DNA of 64,000 nucleotides from Lachnospiraceae bacterium (GCA_017525525.1 JAFXSQ010000075.1:27684-91683), one strand, 5' to 3'. Numbered from the stretch's first letter, positions 39,799-48,967 are shown. Numbers and translations: made by a program. Notes: generated from the letters alone by a model not told the origin.

Positions 39799-41235
39799 CT
39801 ACTTTAAACTACCTGCCCTCATATCTTCCATGTCTGCGGCGATTAATTCCGCTATGTCCCTCGGCAGAGATTTCGCCACATTAAGAGTCTCGTCGCTTGC
39901 CGCCTCATATCTTGGATGTCTCTCCAGGAGAAGCTCGCACAGCTTCCTGTACGGATCGTCGCAATTAAGCAGCGGCCTTTTTTCATCCTCCTTTATCCTG
40001 TCGTAGAGAGTCTCAGGAGTTGCCGAAAGGTAGTACACCTTGCCAAGCTTCTTTAAGAGCTCGGTATTCTCCTCCCTCACGGGAAGCCCGCCTCCGGTCG
40101 AGATAACCGCATGCCTTAAGGTACCTGCCAGTTCTCTGATAAGAGCTGTTTCGATATATCTGAAGTATGGTTCACCCTTCTGCTCAAATATCTCGCCTAT
40201 GCTCATACCCTCGCGCTCCTCGATACAGTCATCCGTATCCACGAAGATATACCCATGCCTTAAGCTGAGTTCTTTTCCGACAGTAGTCTTGCCACAGCCC
40301 ATACAGCCAATCAAGACTATGTTGTCCGGGCCATATACCGCATCGGAAAGCTTATTGTAGATAAGCTCGGCGAGATCACCCTCAATCTTCTTCCCATTCC
40401 AGAGCTGATTAGAAAGCAGTCCCTGATATAGCAGCATCTTAAGTCCGTTCATGCACGGAATGCCAAGCTCCTTAAGCCTCTTTATAAACGGCGTGTTCGC
40501 CGGATTGTAAATCATGTCCACGCCGTACTCGGCTTTCTTGAAGAAGGCCTCGTTATCATCCACAGGCAGACCGTCCTCCTCATGAAGTCCGAGCGAGGTA
40601 CACTGGAACAAGGCGTAGGAATCCTCGGTTATCAACTCAAGATCATCCGAGCCTAAGCCTATCGCCCTCTCATCCACGGAATCGAATATGGTATTCATAT
40701 CCGCCGCAAGATTGATTGCCTTTTCCGCTGTTCTGTTAAGGATGTAAAGTCTGCTCGCGCCGTATTTCATAGCCATATATGCGGCCGCCCTTGCAGCGCC
40801 TCCCGCGCCGAGCACAACCACCGTCTTGCCTTCAACGGCAAAGCCCTGTGAGAGCACCGCCGCGTATAGTCCGGGCATATCGGTGTTATAACCCTTATAT
40901 CCGCCCTCTGCTCTGACAAGTGTGTTTACCGCTCCGATTGCCTTGGCATCCGGGTCTATGTCGGCCACGCTCTTCATAACCTCCTGCTTGAATGGTACGG
41001 TTATGTTAAGCCCGACTATCCCCTCGTCATAAGCAGCCTTTACACTCGAGCCGAGTTCATCCGTTCCTACCAGGAACGGAACATACCTCTCATTGTACTT
41101 TAACTCATCGCTTATCGTATCGTGCATAATCGGCGAAAGCGTATGCTTTATGGGGTTACCGAATATCCCCAGCATCTTCTCCGCTTTTACATCTTTGTAT
41201 TCTTCCGTTACTTTATCAAATATACTCATAGGCAT
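39799..41235 (-). CDS. Bifunctional shikimate dehydrogenase / shikimate kinase
   Basis: 478 residues joining two enzymes of the shikimate pathway. Residues 1-300 are an AroE-type dehydrogenase: GNPIKHTLSPIMHD (shikimate binding), NITVPFKQEV with the catalytic lysine, and the NADP loop VVLGAGGAARAAAYM. Residues about 305-478 are an AroK-type kinase: P-loop GCMGCGKTTVGKEL, the acidic DTDD motif, RYIETALIREL and STGGGLPVREE. The protein would reduce 3-dehydroshikimate and then phosphorylate the shikimate formed. The first Met (41235) has GAGG 5 nt before it; a second Met two codons on is also possible. Upstream is the rpsO terminator, so it needs its own promoter, which I did not locate. Confidence 0.9.
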   Translation of the reverse strand: MPMSIFDKVTEEYKDVKAEKMLGIFGNPIKHTLSPIMHDTISDELKYNERYVPFLVGTDELGSSVKAAYDEGIVGLNITVPFKQEVMKSVADIDPDAKAIGAVNTLVRAEGGYKGYNTDMPGLYAAVLSQGFAVEGKTVVVLGAGGAARAAAYMAMKYGASRLYILNRTAEKAINLAADMNTIFDSVDERAIGLGSDDLELITEDSYALFQCTSLGLHEEDGLPVDDNEAFFKKAEYGVDMIYNPANTPFIKRLKELGIPCMNGLKMLLYQGLLSNQLWNGKKIEGDLAELIYNKLSDAVYGPDNIVLIGCMGCGKTTVGKELSLRHGYIFVDTDDCIEEREGMSIGEIFEQKGEPYFRYIETALIRELAGTLRHAVISTGGGLPVREENTELLKKLGKVYYLSATPETLYDRIKEDEKRPLLNCDDPYRKLCELLLERHPRYEAASDETLNVAKSLPRDIAELIAADMEDMRAGSLK

Positions 41236-41342
41236 TTATCCCTCGTTCTTTTTTTCAAATCACAAGTATTTATTATAGCTTTTTTTCCTTTTCTTCGCAA
41301 TGATAATGTAAAAAAAGAGGTTACAGATAATATGATAAAACA

Positions 41343-41375
41343 AAGGACCGCACCTGAAGAACAAGTGCGGTCCTT
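41343..41375 (-). terminator. Terminator after rpsO
   Basis: A stem, AAGGACCGCACTTG/CAGGTGCGGTCCTT, followed on the minus strand by TTGTTTT, 14 nt past the rpsO stop. Confidence 0.85.
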
Positions 41376-41388
41376 AATGTACCTGTTA

Positions 41389-41655
41389 TTACTTTCTTAA
41401 ACCAAGAGACTCGATAAGCTTTCTGTAACGCTCAATATCCTTACTCTTTAAGTAAGCAAGAAGATTTCTTCTCTGACCTACCATCTTAAGAAGTCCTCTT
41501 CTTGAGTGGTGATCCTTCGGATGAGCCTTGAAGTGCTCGTTAAGGTCATTGATTCTTGCTGTAAGAAGCGCTACCTGAACCTCCGGTGAACCTGTGTCGC
41601 CGTTTGATCTGCCGTACTTCTCGATAATCTCCTTCTTTGCCTCTGCTGTAATCAT
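41389..41655 (-). CDS. rpsO: 30S ribosomal protein S15
   Basis: 88 residues, exactly the usual length, from the ATG at 41655 with GGAGGAAAAGAC before it; the longer frame covers its leader. It begins [20 protein letters not shown], then [19 protein letters not shown] and [20 protein letters not shown], the rRNA-contact signature. S15 binds the central domain of 16S rRNA early in assembly. It is a single-gene unit with a promoter at 41752-41780 and a terminator at 41343-41375. The 90-nt leader contains a GGTTG/CAACC hairpin that could be an S15 autoregulatory target, as known in other bacteria; this is inference. Confidence 0.97.
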   Translation of the reverse strand: MITAEAKKEIIEKYGRSNGDTGSPEVQVALLTARINDLNEHFKAHPKDHHSRRGLLKMVGQRRNLLAYLKSKDIERYRKLIESLGLRK

Positions 41656-41751
41656 GTCTTTTCCTCCTATGATTTCTTTATAGAATTTTCCTTTCACTCG
41701 AGTAGTGGTTGGAGTATCCGTCAACCCTGTGAAAGCTTGTTAACGGGTGGT

Positions 41752-41780
41752 ATGATACCATATCACTTCCGGTTTGTAAA
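41752..41780 (-). promoter_or_regulatory. Promoter for rpsO
   Basis: On the minus strand, -35 TTTACA (41780-41775), a 17-nt spacer and -10 TATCAT (41757-41752), about 90 nt before the start codon. Confidence 0.65.
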
Positions 41781-41784
41781 GCAT

Positions 41785-42801
41785 TTATTCATTATATCCG
41801 TTCGGGTTCATACTCTGCCACTTCCAGGAATCGGCGCACATGTCCTCTATGCCGTACTTCGCTTCCCATCCAAGCTCCGCTTTCGCAAGGCTTGCATCCG
41901 CATAGCAGGTAGCTATGTCGCCCGGGCGGCGCGGCTTTATCTGATACGGCACCTCATGTCCGCAGGCCTTGGAGAATGCCTTTATCACGTCAAGCACGCT
42001 GTAGCCGTTTCCGGTTCCGAGGTTATACACCTTCACCCCCGGGTTCTCCTTTATCTTGTCTATGGCCTTCACATGTCCGACTGCAAGGTCGACAACATGT
42101 ATGTAGTCGCGCACTCCGGTTCCGTCCGGCGTGTCATAATCGTTGCCGAACACGCCCACGCACTCAAGCTTTCCGATTGCCACCTGCGCCACATACGGAA
42201 GCAGGTTGTTCGGTATGCCCTTCGGGTCCTCTCCTATCTTCCCGCTCTTATGTGCGCCTATCGGGTTGAAATACCTGAGCAGGATCACATTCCATTCCTC
42301 ATCTGCGGTGTGAAGGTCCGTCAGTATCTGCTCAAGCATGCTCTTGGTCCAGCCGTAAGGATTGGTCGGCGTTCCCTTCGGGCATTCCTCCGTGATCGGG
42401 ACAAATGCGGGATCGCCGTACACCGTCGCAGACGACGAGAATATGATATTCTTGCAGCCATGCTTTCTCATGGCCTCAACCAGCGTCAGGGTTCCCTGTA
42501 TATTGTTCTTGTAATACTCAAGCGGCTTCGCAACCGACTCACCCACAGCCTTAAGCCCCGCAAAATGTATCACGCAGTCAATCTTCTCTGCAGAAAAGAG
42601 TCTCTCCATGGCATCCGCATCGAGCATATCATCCTCGTAAAATGTCACGCTCTTGCCCGTGATCTCCTGTATACGGTCGACAGCCTTCCTGCTTGAATTG
42701 TACAGGTTGTCAAGAATTACAACCTCATAACCCGCGTCAAGAAGCTCAACACAGGTATGGCTTCCTATGTATCCTGCACCTCCGGTAACTAAAATCCTCA
42801 T
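41785..42801 (-). CDS. galE: UDP-glucose 4-epimerase
   Basis: 338 residues from the ATG at 42801, set by AGGAGGG 8 nt upstream; a TTG two codons earlier is unlikely. It begins MRILVTGGAGYIGSHTCVEL, the NAD-binding Rossmann loop. SSSATVYGDP carries the catalytic serine and YGWTKSMLEQ the Tyr-x-x-x-Lys pair near residue 150. NPIGAHKSGKIGEDP follows. It interconverts UDP-glucose and UDP-galactose for cell-wall or exopolysaccharide precursors and galactose use. No other Leloir gene is adjacent; rfbD and a spermidine-synthase-like gene lie upstream on the same strand. Confidence 0.95.
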   Translation of the reverse strand: MRILVTGGAGYIGSHTCVELLDAGYEVVILDNLYNSSRKAVDRIQEITGKSVTFYEDDMLDADAMERLFSAEKIDCVIHFAGLKAVGESVAKPLEYYKNNIQGTLTLVEAMRKHGCKNIIFSSSATVYGDPAFVPITEECPKGTPTNPYGWTKSMLEQILTDLHTADEEWNVILLRYFNPIGAHKSGKIGEDPKGIPNNLLPYVAQVAIGKLECVGVFGNDYDTPDGTGVRDYIHVVDLAVGHVKAIDKIKENPGVKVYNLGTGNGYSVLDVIKAFSKACGHEVPYQIKPRRPGDIATCYADASLAKAELGWEAKYGIEDMCADSWKWQSMNPNGYNE

Positions 42802-42830
42802 ACGCAAACCCTCCTCGTATAATATGTAAT

Positions 42831-42904
42831 GGCACGATTGCTAAAGCAATCCTGCCCAGTCTAATGTCATAAGGAATCCACCGCTTCGCGGTACCCCTTA
42901 TGAC
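42831..42904 (-). repeat. Nested GAA-triloop hairpin, copy R5, plus second stem
   Basis: On the minus strand, outer helix GTCATAAGG/CCTTATGAC (42904-42866) encloses ACCGC-GAA-GCGGT. A second stem, GGCA-GATTGCT/AGCAATC-TGCC, follows at 42856-42831, as in the 118-nt composites. The stop codon of the upstream gene lies inside the first helix. The GA-hairpin arms are absent. Confidence 0.6.
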
Positions 42905-44580
42905 GAAAGCAGCTCCCAAATCCCTTTAAAGCCCTTCTCATCATATATCCTTTTGTAGTAATCAACCTCTTCGCGGATCAGCTCATCTATCACCTGCATC
43001 GACAGAAGCTCAACCGGTGCACGGTCGTCGGTCATCACATGCTTACCCGGTGCATATGCAATCAGATTATCCCACACATGCTCCATCATGGCTTTTAGGT
43101 CTTCATCCGTGCATGAGGCTACATTTTCAAGAAATGTATCGCAGCTTTCCCGGCTATCGAAAGCGAAAAGCTCCCTGTTCGTACCTCCGCTTACATCTAC
43201 CGTATATATGCAGTTGAAAACTTCTGCTATGGTATCGGCGAGATACTCGTTTATATTCCCCTCCTTGGTCCCGCGCATGTTCATATTCACCACCATCACC
43301 CCGCCCGGCTTAAGATGGTCGTGCACCAGGGTAAAGAACTCTTTGGAGGCCATTTGAAAAGGAATTGTGATATCCTGGTAAGCGTCTACCATGATCACAT
43401 CATAGCGCCCGTTGCTTCCGTAACCCGCTATCTCCTTATCACTCATGGACGAAAGCGCCTCAAGGTAAGCCCTTCCGTCGTAGGTTGTAACCCTTATATC
43501 CTCCGGAAGCTCGAAATACTCATGAGCAAGCTTCGTGATTTTGTCATCAATCTCCACTCCCTCTATGTTCACATCCCCGAAATATCTTCTGCACTGCGTC
43601 GCATAGGTTCCGGTGCCCATGCCGAGTATCAGTACATCAAGCTTGCTGTCCTTAGTCATCACGCCCGCCATAAAAGGCGCCGCCATCGCGTAATCATAAT
43701 ACATGCCGGTAAGCTCTATCTCGCGGTCGTACACGGACTGTACTCCGAAGAGAACATTTGTCGAGAGATATACCCTGCTGCCCTGCTCATATACCTGAAG
43801 GTAGTTGTATATCGACTCATCCTCCACAGTTAAATCATGCTGCCAGAAGGCAAAGCTTGTGTCATGCCCGAATATGCAGCACAGGAGAAAGATTCCCCCG
43901 GCTATCGCAGTCTTCACCGGCCTTATCTTCGCGCTCACGAAGTAGATCACCGCAAGCAGAAGCAATATGCCCGCAAAGATAAGAAATGTAACGGAGGTTC
44001 CCACCGCAGGTATGCTTATAAAGGTCGGGACAAAGGTTCCGATTATGCTTCCTATGGTATTGAATGCATTCAGGTTGCCTACCACTCTTCCGCTGTCCGA
44101 AAGAGAGTCCACCGTGTACTTTACAAGTGACGGAGTGACAGTTCCAAGCAAAAAGAGCGGAAACACGAATATAACCATGCATGCCGCAAATGCAGCGACA
44201 ACAAGAAAGTTCGTGCTTATTGTAAACACGAGCAGGCCGGCAATCCCTATAATCAGGAACTTCCCCACTACCGGGATGAGCGCTATCCAGAGCGCCGCCA
44301 CGGTTATCCTCCCGTACAGTCTGTCCGGGTTTGGATTTTTGTCCGCCGAGCGCCCGCCGTAGATATTGCCCAAGGCCATGGCTATCATGATGGTTCCGAT
44401 TATTATGGTCCACACTATCTGTGAGGACGAAAAGTACGGAGCCAGAAGCCTGCTTGCGCCGAGCTCCACCGCCATGACACTCATGCCGGCGAAAAACTCC
44501 GTCATATAGAGGTAAAGCTTATTCTTTAGTATAGGAGGCAGGGAAATCGCTTCTCCTGCCTCCGTATCTCTTTTGTTCAT
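42898..44580 (-). CDS. Membrane-fused spermidine synthase-like protein
   Basis: 560 residues. The first 240 form about seven or eight membrane helices (FFAGMSVMAVELGASRLLAP onward, with a YGGRSADKNPNP loop), a form often annotated as a fused MFS/spermidine synthase. Residues about 300-500 are a spermidine-synthase-like methyltransferase-fold domain: VLILGMGTGTYATQ (nucleotide loop), IEGVEIDDKITKLA and YDVIMVDAYQDITIPF. Aspartates that bind the polyamine amino groups are only partly kept, so the substrate is uncertain. It should act at the inner face of the membrane. It lies between galE and rfbD on the same strand; no speD or speA is present to support a polyamine pathway here. Confidence 0.75.
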   Translation of the reverse strand: MNKRDTEAGEAISLPPILKNKLYLYMTEFFAGMSVMAVELGASRLLAPYFSSSQIVWTIIIGTIMIAMALGNIYGGRSADKNPNPDRLYGRITVAALWIALIPVVGKFLIIGIAGLLVFTISTNFLVVAAFAACMVIFVFPLFLLGTVTPSLVKYTVDSLSDSGRVVGNLNAFNTIGSIIGTFVPTFISIPAVGTSVTFLIFAGILLLLAVIYFVSAKIRPVKTAIAGGIFLLCCIFGHDTSFAFWQHDLTVEDESIYNYLQVYEQGSRVYLSTNVLFGVQSVYDREIELTGMYYDYAMAAPFMAGVMTKDSKLDVLILGMGTGTYATQCRRYFGDVNIEGVEIDDKITKLAHEYFELPEDIRVTTYDGRAYLEALSSMSDKEIAGYGSNGRYDVIMVDAYQDITIPFQMASKEFFTLVHDHLKPGGVMVVNMNMRGTKEGNINEYLADTIAEVFNCIYTVDVSGGTNRELFAFDSRESCDTFLENVASCTDEDLKAMMEHVWDNLIAYAPGKHVMTDDRAPVELLSMQVIDELIREEVDYYKRIYDEKGFKGIWELLSS

Positions 44581-44657
44581 ATTATTCTCCGATTAAATTT
44601 CCGTGTCATTCTGAGAGCGCAAGCCTTCATTTCATATCAGTCACACTGCACGCTTTT

Positions 44658-44691
44658 GTGTCATTCTGAGGGCTTCAGCCCGAAGAATCTT
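44658..44691 (+). repeat. GA-hairpin repeat, copy 12
   Basis: ATTCT/AGAAT around GA/GA with inner stem GGGC/GCCC and a TTCA loop. It ends 2 nt from the rfbD stop. A lone left arm (GTGTCATTCTGAGAGCGC) is at 44603-44620. Confidence 0.75.
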
Positions 44692-44692
44692 A

Positions 44693-45634
44693 TTAACTCA
44701 ACAATTCATCAAGATATCTCTTTACCGCATCCTTCCAGTCGGGAAGCGGCGTAAACCCATTCTCTCTAAGCTTGCTCTTATCGAGTCTGGAATTGAAGGG
44801 TCTCTTGGCCTTCGAAAGCCCGTACTCCTCAGTGGTAACCGGTGTAACCGTAAGGTGCTTGTCATCGTAGGCCTCATAGCCTCTCTCAGCCATCTGACGG
44901 AATATCTCGACCGCAAAGTCATACCAGCTGATGTAACCGCCCTCGTTTGTCGCATGATAATAACCGTATTTATCGGTCACTATCATATCGCACAGAAGCT
45001 TCGCTAAGTCAAGCGTGTAAGTCGGCGTGCCTATCTGATTGTTTACTACCTTAAGCGCATCATGGTTCTCCCCAACCTTGACCATGGTCTTGATAAAGTT
45101 GTTGCCGTTCTTGCCGAACACCCACGCAATCCTGACTATAAAGAAGTTCGGCAGATTCTCCGCAACAGCCTTCTCGCCCTCGTACTTTGTCTGACCGTAC
45201 ACATTCAGAGGCGCATAAGCCTTGCAGTCGGGCTGCCAGGGTTCCTCCCCCTGACCGTCAAACACGTAATCGGTAGAGATGTACATCATCTTTGCGCCAA
45301 TCGCAGCGCAGGCCTTGGCTATATTTTCGCTGCCGGCGGCATTGATAAGCCTTACCTTGTCCTGCTTGTCCTCATCCTCGGCCAGGTCGACCGCTGTCCA
45401 CGCCGCGCAATGTATAACAGCATCCGGCCTTACGGAATTAAGCACGCTGTCAACCTCAGCTTTATCTGTTATATCCATCTTCACATAGGGCATGGTCGTA
45501 ACCGCGGTCCCGTCATCCAGTCCGCTGTAGGCTTCGGCGATATCGCTTCCTACGCCCTCTATGCCCCTTAAATTAAGCTCATTCATCACATCGTGACCGA
45601 GCTGTCCGGCCACACCTGTAACAAGTATCTTCAT
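44693..45634 (-). CDS. rfbD: dTDP-4-dehydrorhamnose reductase
   Basis: 313 residues of the extended SDR type. It has MKILVTGVAGQLGHDVMNEL (NADP loop), VIHCAAWTAVDLAEDE (about 75), MYISTDYVFDGQGEEPW with the catalytic Ser/Thr, and YGQTKYEGEKAV with the Tyr-x-x-x-Lys pair near residue 150. It performs the last step of dTDP-L-rhamnose synthesis, which supplies cell-wall polysaccharide. The other rml genes (A, B, C) are not in this window. It is flanked on both sides by dispersed hairpin repeats, so it is probably its own transcription unit. Confidence 0.93.
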   Translation of the reverse strand: MKILVTGVAGQLGHDVMNELNLRGIEGVGSDIAEAYSGLDDGTAVTTMPYVKMDITDKAEVDSVLNSVRPDAVIHCAAWTAVDLAEDEDKQDKVRLINAAGSENIAKACAAIGAKMMYISTDYVFDGQGEEPWQPDCKAYAPLNVYGQTKYEGEKAVAENLPNFFIVRIAWVFGKNGNNFIKTMVKVGENHDALKVVNNQIGTPTYTLDLAKLLCDMIVTDKYGYYHATNEGGYISWYDFAVEIFRQMAERGYEAYDDKHLTVTPVTTEEYGLSKAKRPFNSRLDKSKLRENGFTPLPDWKDAVKRYLDELLS

Positions 45635-45723
45635 ACTCTTCTCCTAAACTAAAACATTTACAATGTAACCCCCGCCTTCACACCGCGTAAGCTATGACAT
45701 CTCGGCACATGCCTTCAATCTTC

Positions 45724-45754
45724 GTGTCATCCTGAGCGTCAGCGAAGGATCTTT
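45724..45754 (+). repeat. GA-hairpin repeat, copy 13
   Basis: ATCCT/AGGAT around GA/GA, inner GC/GC, GTCA loop. It lies immediately after the glnN stop, between glnN and rfbD. Confidence 0.75.
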
Positions 45755-45756
45755 AT

Positions 45757-47853
45757 CTACACCGAAAACAGCAGCTCCTCATAAGACGGATACGGAAGCA
45801 TGTTCTGCGGCAGGAAATCCTCCGCGAAGTCGCATATCTTCCTTAACTCCGCCATATCCCCGAGTATCGTATCATGGTAATACTCAGCTGCCTTCTGCAT
45901 ATCCTTCATCTCCTCGGCAGTCTTCGTGTCCTCCTTAAGCTTGCCGAGCTTCCTGTAGATATCATTGTAAGCATCAGTGATTATCTTCAGCTCCTCAAGC
46001 TCGGACTCGCAGGCAAAGTTTCCTACTGCCTTTCTTCTCTGTATGGACTCCGAAAGCTTGTCCGCATAAGTCATCAAAGCAGGCAGGAACTGATGCTTAA
46101 CCATGCTCTGCATGGTCCTGTCCTCAATGCGGACCGTCTTGCAGTACTTCTCGAGCTGTATCTCGTAACGCGCTTTCAGCTCTGACTCCGTGAGCACGCC
46201 GTACTTCACGAACATGTCTATGTTCTTCTTGCTTATGATGTATGGAAGCGCATCAGGCGTTGAAGGAAGGTTGAGAAGTCCTCTTTCCTCAGCTTCCTTA
46301 ACCCACTCATCCGTATAACCGTCGCCGTCGAAAAGTATCCTCTTGTGATCCTTTATGGTTCTCTTCAGAAGCTCCTTAACAGCAACCTCCATATCCTCCG
46401 GTTCAACTCCCTCGAGCTGCTCGTTGAACTCCGACAGCGCCTGTGCAACTGCCGTGTTGAGCATGATGTTGGGGTCTGCAACCGAGTGCGCCGAGCCGAG
46501 CGATCTGAACTCGAATTTATTTCCGGTAAATGCAAAGGGTGACGTTCTGTTCCTGTCCGTCGTATCCCTTGAAATATGCGTGAGCACCGCAGCTCCGGTC
46601 TCCATCCTGACCTTCTCCTGCTGTGCAAAATATGTTCCGTTCTCTATGGAATCAAGTATAGCCGTAAGCTCATCACCGAGGAAGATGGAGATGATAGCCG
46701 GAGGCGCCTCATTTCCGCCTAATCTGTGATCGTTGCCTGCGCTAGCGACAGAAACCCTGAGTATATCCGCATGATCGTCGACAGCCTTTATTACAGCTAC
46801 GAGGAAGATTAAAAATTGCAGGTTCTCGGCAGGCGTCTTGCCCGGGTCAAGAAGGTTCACGCCCGTGTCCGTGGACATGGCCCAGTTATTGTGCTTGCCC
46901 GAACCGTTTATCCCCTCGAAGGGCTTCTCGTGAAGCAGGCACACAAGCCCGTGCTTTTCTGCAACCCTCTTCATGATATCCATGGTAAGCTGGTTGTGGT
47001 CAACAGCCACATTTGTCGTATCGTAAACCGGAGCCAGCTCATGCTGCGCCGGCGCAACCTCGTTATGCTTTGTCTTTGCCGGAATTCCGAGCTTCCAGAG
47101 CTCTTCGTCCAGGTCGTTCATATAGGCTGAAACCCTGGTTTTAAGTGATCCGAAGTAATGGTCCTCCATCTCCTGCCCCTTTGGAGGCATGGCCCCGAGA
47201 AGCGTCCTTCCCGTGAAGATAAGATCCTTTCTCTGCTCGTAAAGCTTCCTGTCCACAAGGAAGTACTCCTGCTCCGCGCCGACGGTCGTGAGTACATTTT
47301 TCACATCGGTCTTGCCGAGCTTGTGAAGTATCTTTACTGCCTCCTTGGCAAGGATGTCCATGGAGCGAAGAAGCGGGGTCTTCTTATCCAGCGACTCGCC
47401 GCCGTAGGAGCAGAAAGCCGTCGGTATATAAAGTGTCTTGTCCTTGATAAATGCCGGCGATGAGGGGTCCCATGCGGTGTAGCCTCTGGCCTCAAAGGTA
47501 GCCCTCAACCCTCCCGACGGGAAGCTTGAAGCATCCGGCTCGCCCTTTCTCAATTCCTTACCGGAGAAGTCCATGATTACCTGTCCGTCGCCAACCGGGG
47601 TAAGGAAGCTATCGTGCTTTTCCGCCGTGTAACCCGTCATGGGCTGGAACCAGTGGGTATAGTGAGTCGCGCCGTTTTCAACCGCCCACTCCTTCATGGC
47701 AACCGCCACGGAATTAGCCACATCAAGCTCAAGATGTGTGTTGTTCTCTATTGTCTTCTTTAACGCCTTGTAGATATCCTTCGGAAGCTTCTCGCGCATG
47801 ATCTTGTTATTGAAAACAAGGCTTCCGTACATCTCGGGTACACTGCCGGACAT
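45757..47853 (-). CDS. glnN: Glutamine synthetase type III
   Basis: 698 residues, the length of GSIII. I chose the ATG at 47853 because AAGGAG lies 8 nt before it; the ATG two codons earlier touches the site. The N-terminal GSIII-specific region includes HYTHWFQPMTGYTAEKHDSF. Catalytic elements VGAEQEYFLVD (about 210), HNEVAPAQHELAPVYDTTNVA (about 270) and the ATP/glutamate region NGSGKHNNWAMSTDTG (about 328) are present. It makes glutamine from glutamate, ammonia and ATP as large homododecamers. It has its own promoter (47918-47946). No GlnR or NtrC-type site was identified. Confidence 0.96.
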   Translation of the reverse strand: MSGSVPEMYGSLVFNNKIMREKLPKDIYKALKKTIENNTHLELDVANSVAVAMKEWAVENGATHYTHWFQPMTGYTAEKHDSFLTPVGDGQVIMDFSGKELRKGEPDASSFPSGGLRATFEARGYTAWDPSSPAFIKDKTLYIPTAFCSYGGESLDKKTPLLRSMDILAKEAVKILHKLGKTDVKNVLTTVGAEQEYFLVDRKLYEQRKDLIFTGRTLLGAMPPKGQEMEDHYFGSLKTRVSAYMNDLDEELWKLGIPAKTKHNEVAPAQHELAPVYDTTNVAVDHNQLTMDIMKRVAEKHGLVCLLHEKPFEGINGSGKHNNWAMSTDTGVNLLDPGKTPAENLQFLIFLVAVIKAVDDHADILRVSVASAGNDHRLGGNEAPPAIISIFLGDELTAILDSIENGTYFAQQEKVRMETGAAVLTHISRDTTDRNRTSPFAFTGNKFEFRSLGSAHSVADPNIMLNTAVAQALSEFNEQLEGVEPEDMEVAVKELLKRTIKDHKRILFDGDGYTDEWVKEAEERGLLNLPSTPDALPYIISKKNIDMFVKYGVLTESELKARYEIQLEKYCKTVRIEDRTMQSMVKHQFLPALMTYADKLSESIQRRKAVGNFACESELEELKIITDAYNDIYRKLGKLKEDTKTAEEMKDMQKAAEYYHDTILGDMAELRKICDFAEDFLPQNMLPYPSYEELLFSV

Positions 47854-47917
47854 AATCATTCTCCTTTTTTTATCAAGTCTTTTTATTGCAAATATTTAAG
47901 CCACACAATACCGTGTC

Positions 47918-47946
47918 ATCATACCATATTTCTGTATGATTGTCAC
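47918..47946 (-). promoter_or_regulatory. Promoter for glnN
   Basis: On the minus strand, -35 GTGACA (47946-47941), a 17-nt spacer and -10 TATGAT (47923-47918). The -35 begins at the last base of metA. Confidence 0.55.
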
Positions 47947-48866
47947 TACTCAGCCGCCTCTTCAAGTATGTACGGCGTAGCCTGGTATACATAGTAGTTA
48001 AGCCAGTTCGCATAAAGCGTGTTCGCATGACAGCGCCACGACTTTATGGGCTTTTGCTCCGGATCGTCGCCCGGATAATAATTGACGGGGATGTTCGGGT
48101 TTAAGTCCCTTTTGATATCCCTGTGGTACTCGGAGTCAAGCGTCATGGTGTCGTACTCCGGGTGCCCCGTCACAAATATCCTCTTTCCCTTATCGCCTAT
48201 GATAAGACAGGAGCCCGTCTCCTCGGAGTAAGCAACAACCTTCAGCCTTCTGTTCTTAGCTATCGCTTCCTCGTCACATCCGGTATTTCTCGAGATGGGA
48301 ATCAGAAATGTATCGTCAAAGCCCCTTACCAGCTCCGTCTTCTTATGCACCGTCGTCTGCGGGTAGATGCCCGAAAGCTTCTGCGGAAGGACTATCTTCT
48401 TTATCCCGTAGTGATAATAAAGCCCCGCCTGGGCTCCCCAGCAGATGTGGAAGGTCGAGGTAACATTTTCCTTGGACCACTTCATGATTGCTGTAAGCTC
48501 CTTCCAGTACTCCACCTCCTCGAATTCCATGAACTCGACCGGCGCGCCCGTGATTATCAGTCCATCCCACTTACGCTTCTTCACCTGCTGAAAGCTCGTG
48601 TAGAACCTCTCAAGGTGTGTCTTCGAGGTGTGCTTTGACTCGTAGGACATGGTTCTTATGAAATGGATATTGACCTGCAGAGGAGTGTTAGACAGGCTTC
48701 TGAGTAACTGAAGCTCCGTGTCCTCCTTTAAAGGCATAAGGTTCAGGATTAGGATCTCAAGCGGTCTTATGTCCTGACTCATGGCCCTGTTCTCGTCCAT
48801 TACGAATATGTTTTCTTTTTCAAGCGTCTTCTTAACCGGAAGATCGTTGTCTATCCTGATAGGCAT
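47946..48866 (-). CDS. metA: Homoserine O-acetyltransferase, MetA family
   Basis: 306 residues of the MetA glutamine-amidotransferase-like fold. It begins MPIRIDNDLPVKKTLEKENI. The nucleophile is Cys142 in FHICWGAQAG, with His and Glu of the triad in VTGHPEYD near residue 235. The residue that decides the acyl donor is Glu111 (GAPVEFMEF). In characterised relatives Glu at this place gives acetyl-CoA specificity and Gly gives succinyl-CoA, so the product should be O-acetylhomoserine despite the common annotation as succinyltransferase. It commits homoserine to methionine synthesis. It has its own strong promoter; the leader is only about 35 nt, so no SAM riboswitch fits. Confidence 0.95.
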   Translation of the reverse strand: MPIRIDNDLPVKKTLEKENIFVMDENRAMSQDIRPLEILILNLMPLKEDTELQLLRSLSNTPLQVNIHFIRTMSYESKHTSKTHLERFYTSFQQVKKRKWDGLIITGAPVEFMEFEEVEYWKELTAIMKWSKENVTSTFHICWGAQAGLYYHYGIKKIVLPQKLSGIYPQTTVHKKTELVRGFDDTFLIPISRNTGCDEEAIAKNRRLKVVAYSEETGSCLIIGDKGKRIFVTGHPEYDTMTLDSEYHRDIKRDLNPNIPVNYYPGDDPEQKPIKSWRCHANTLYANWLNYYVYQATPYILEEAAE

Positions 48867-48904
48867 GTCATCTACCTCTTTTCATGTTTTGCATTAACTT
48901 ATAA

Positions 48905-48933
48905 ATGATACCTCTTTAACGATAATATGTCAA
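48905..48933 (-). promoter_or_regulatory. Promoter for metA
   Basis: On the minus strand, perfect -35 TTGACA (48933-48928), a 17-nt spacer and -10 TATCAT (48910-48905). Confidence 0.7.
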
Positions 48934-48935
48934 AT

Positions 48936-48967
48936 AAGACAGTGGACATTTTTAATCTCACTGTCTT
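48936..48967 (-). terminator. Terminator after the NUDIX gene
   Basis: A 9-bp stem, AAGACAGTG/CACTGTCTT, with a 14-nt loop, followed by ATTTG, just past the stop at 48979. The metA promoter begins directly after it. Confidence 0.65.

Noticed and set aside
48867-48935. A SAM (S-box) riboswitch for metA.
   Set aside because: A clear promoter leaves a leader of about 35 nt, too short for any SAM riboswitch.
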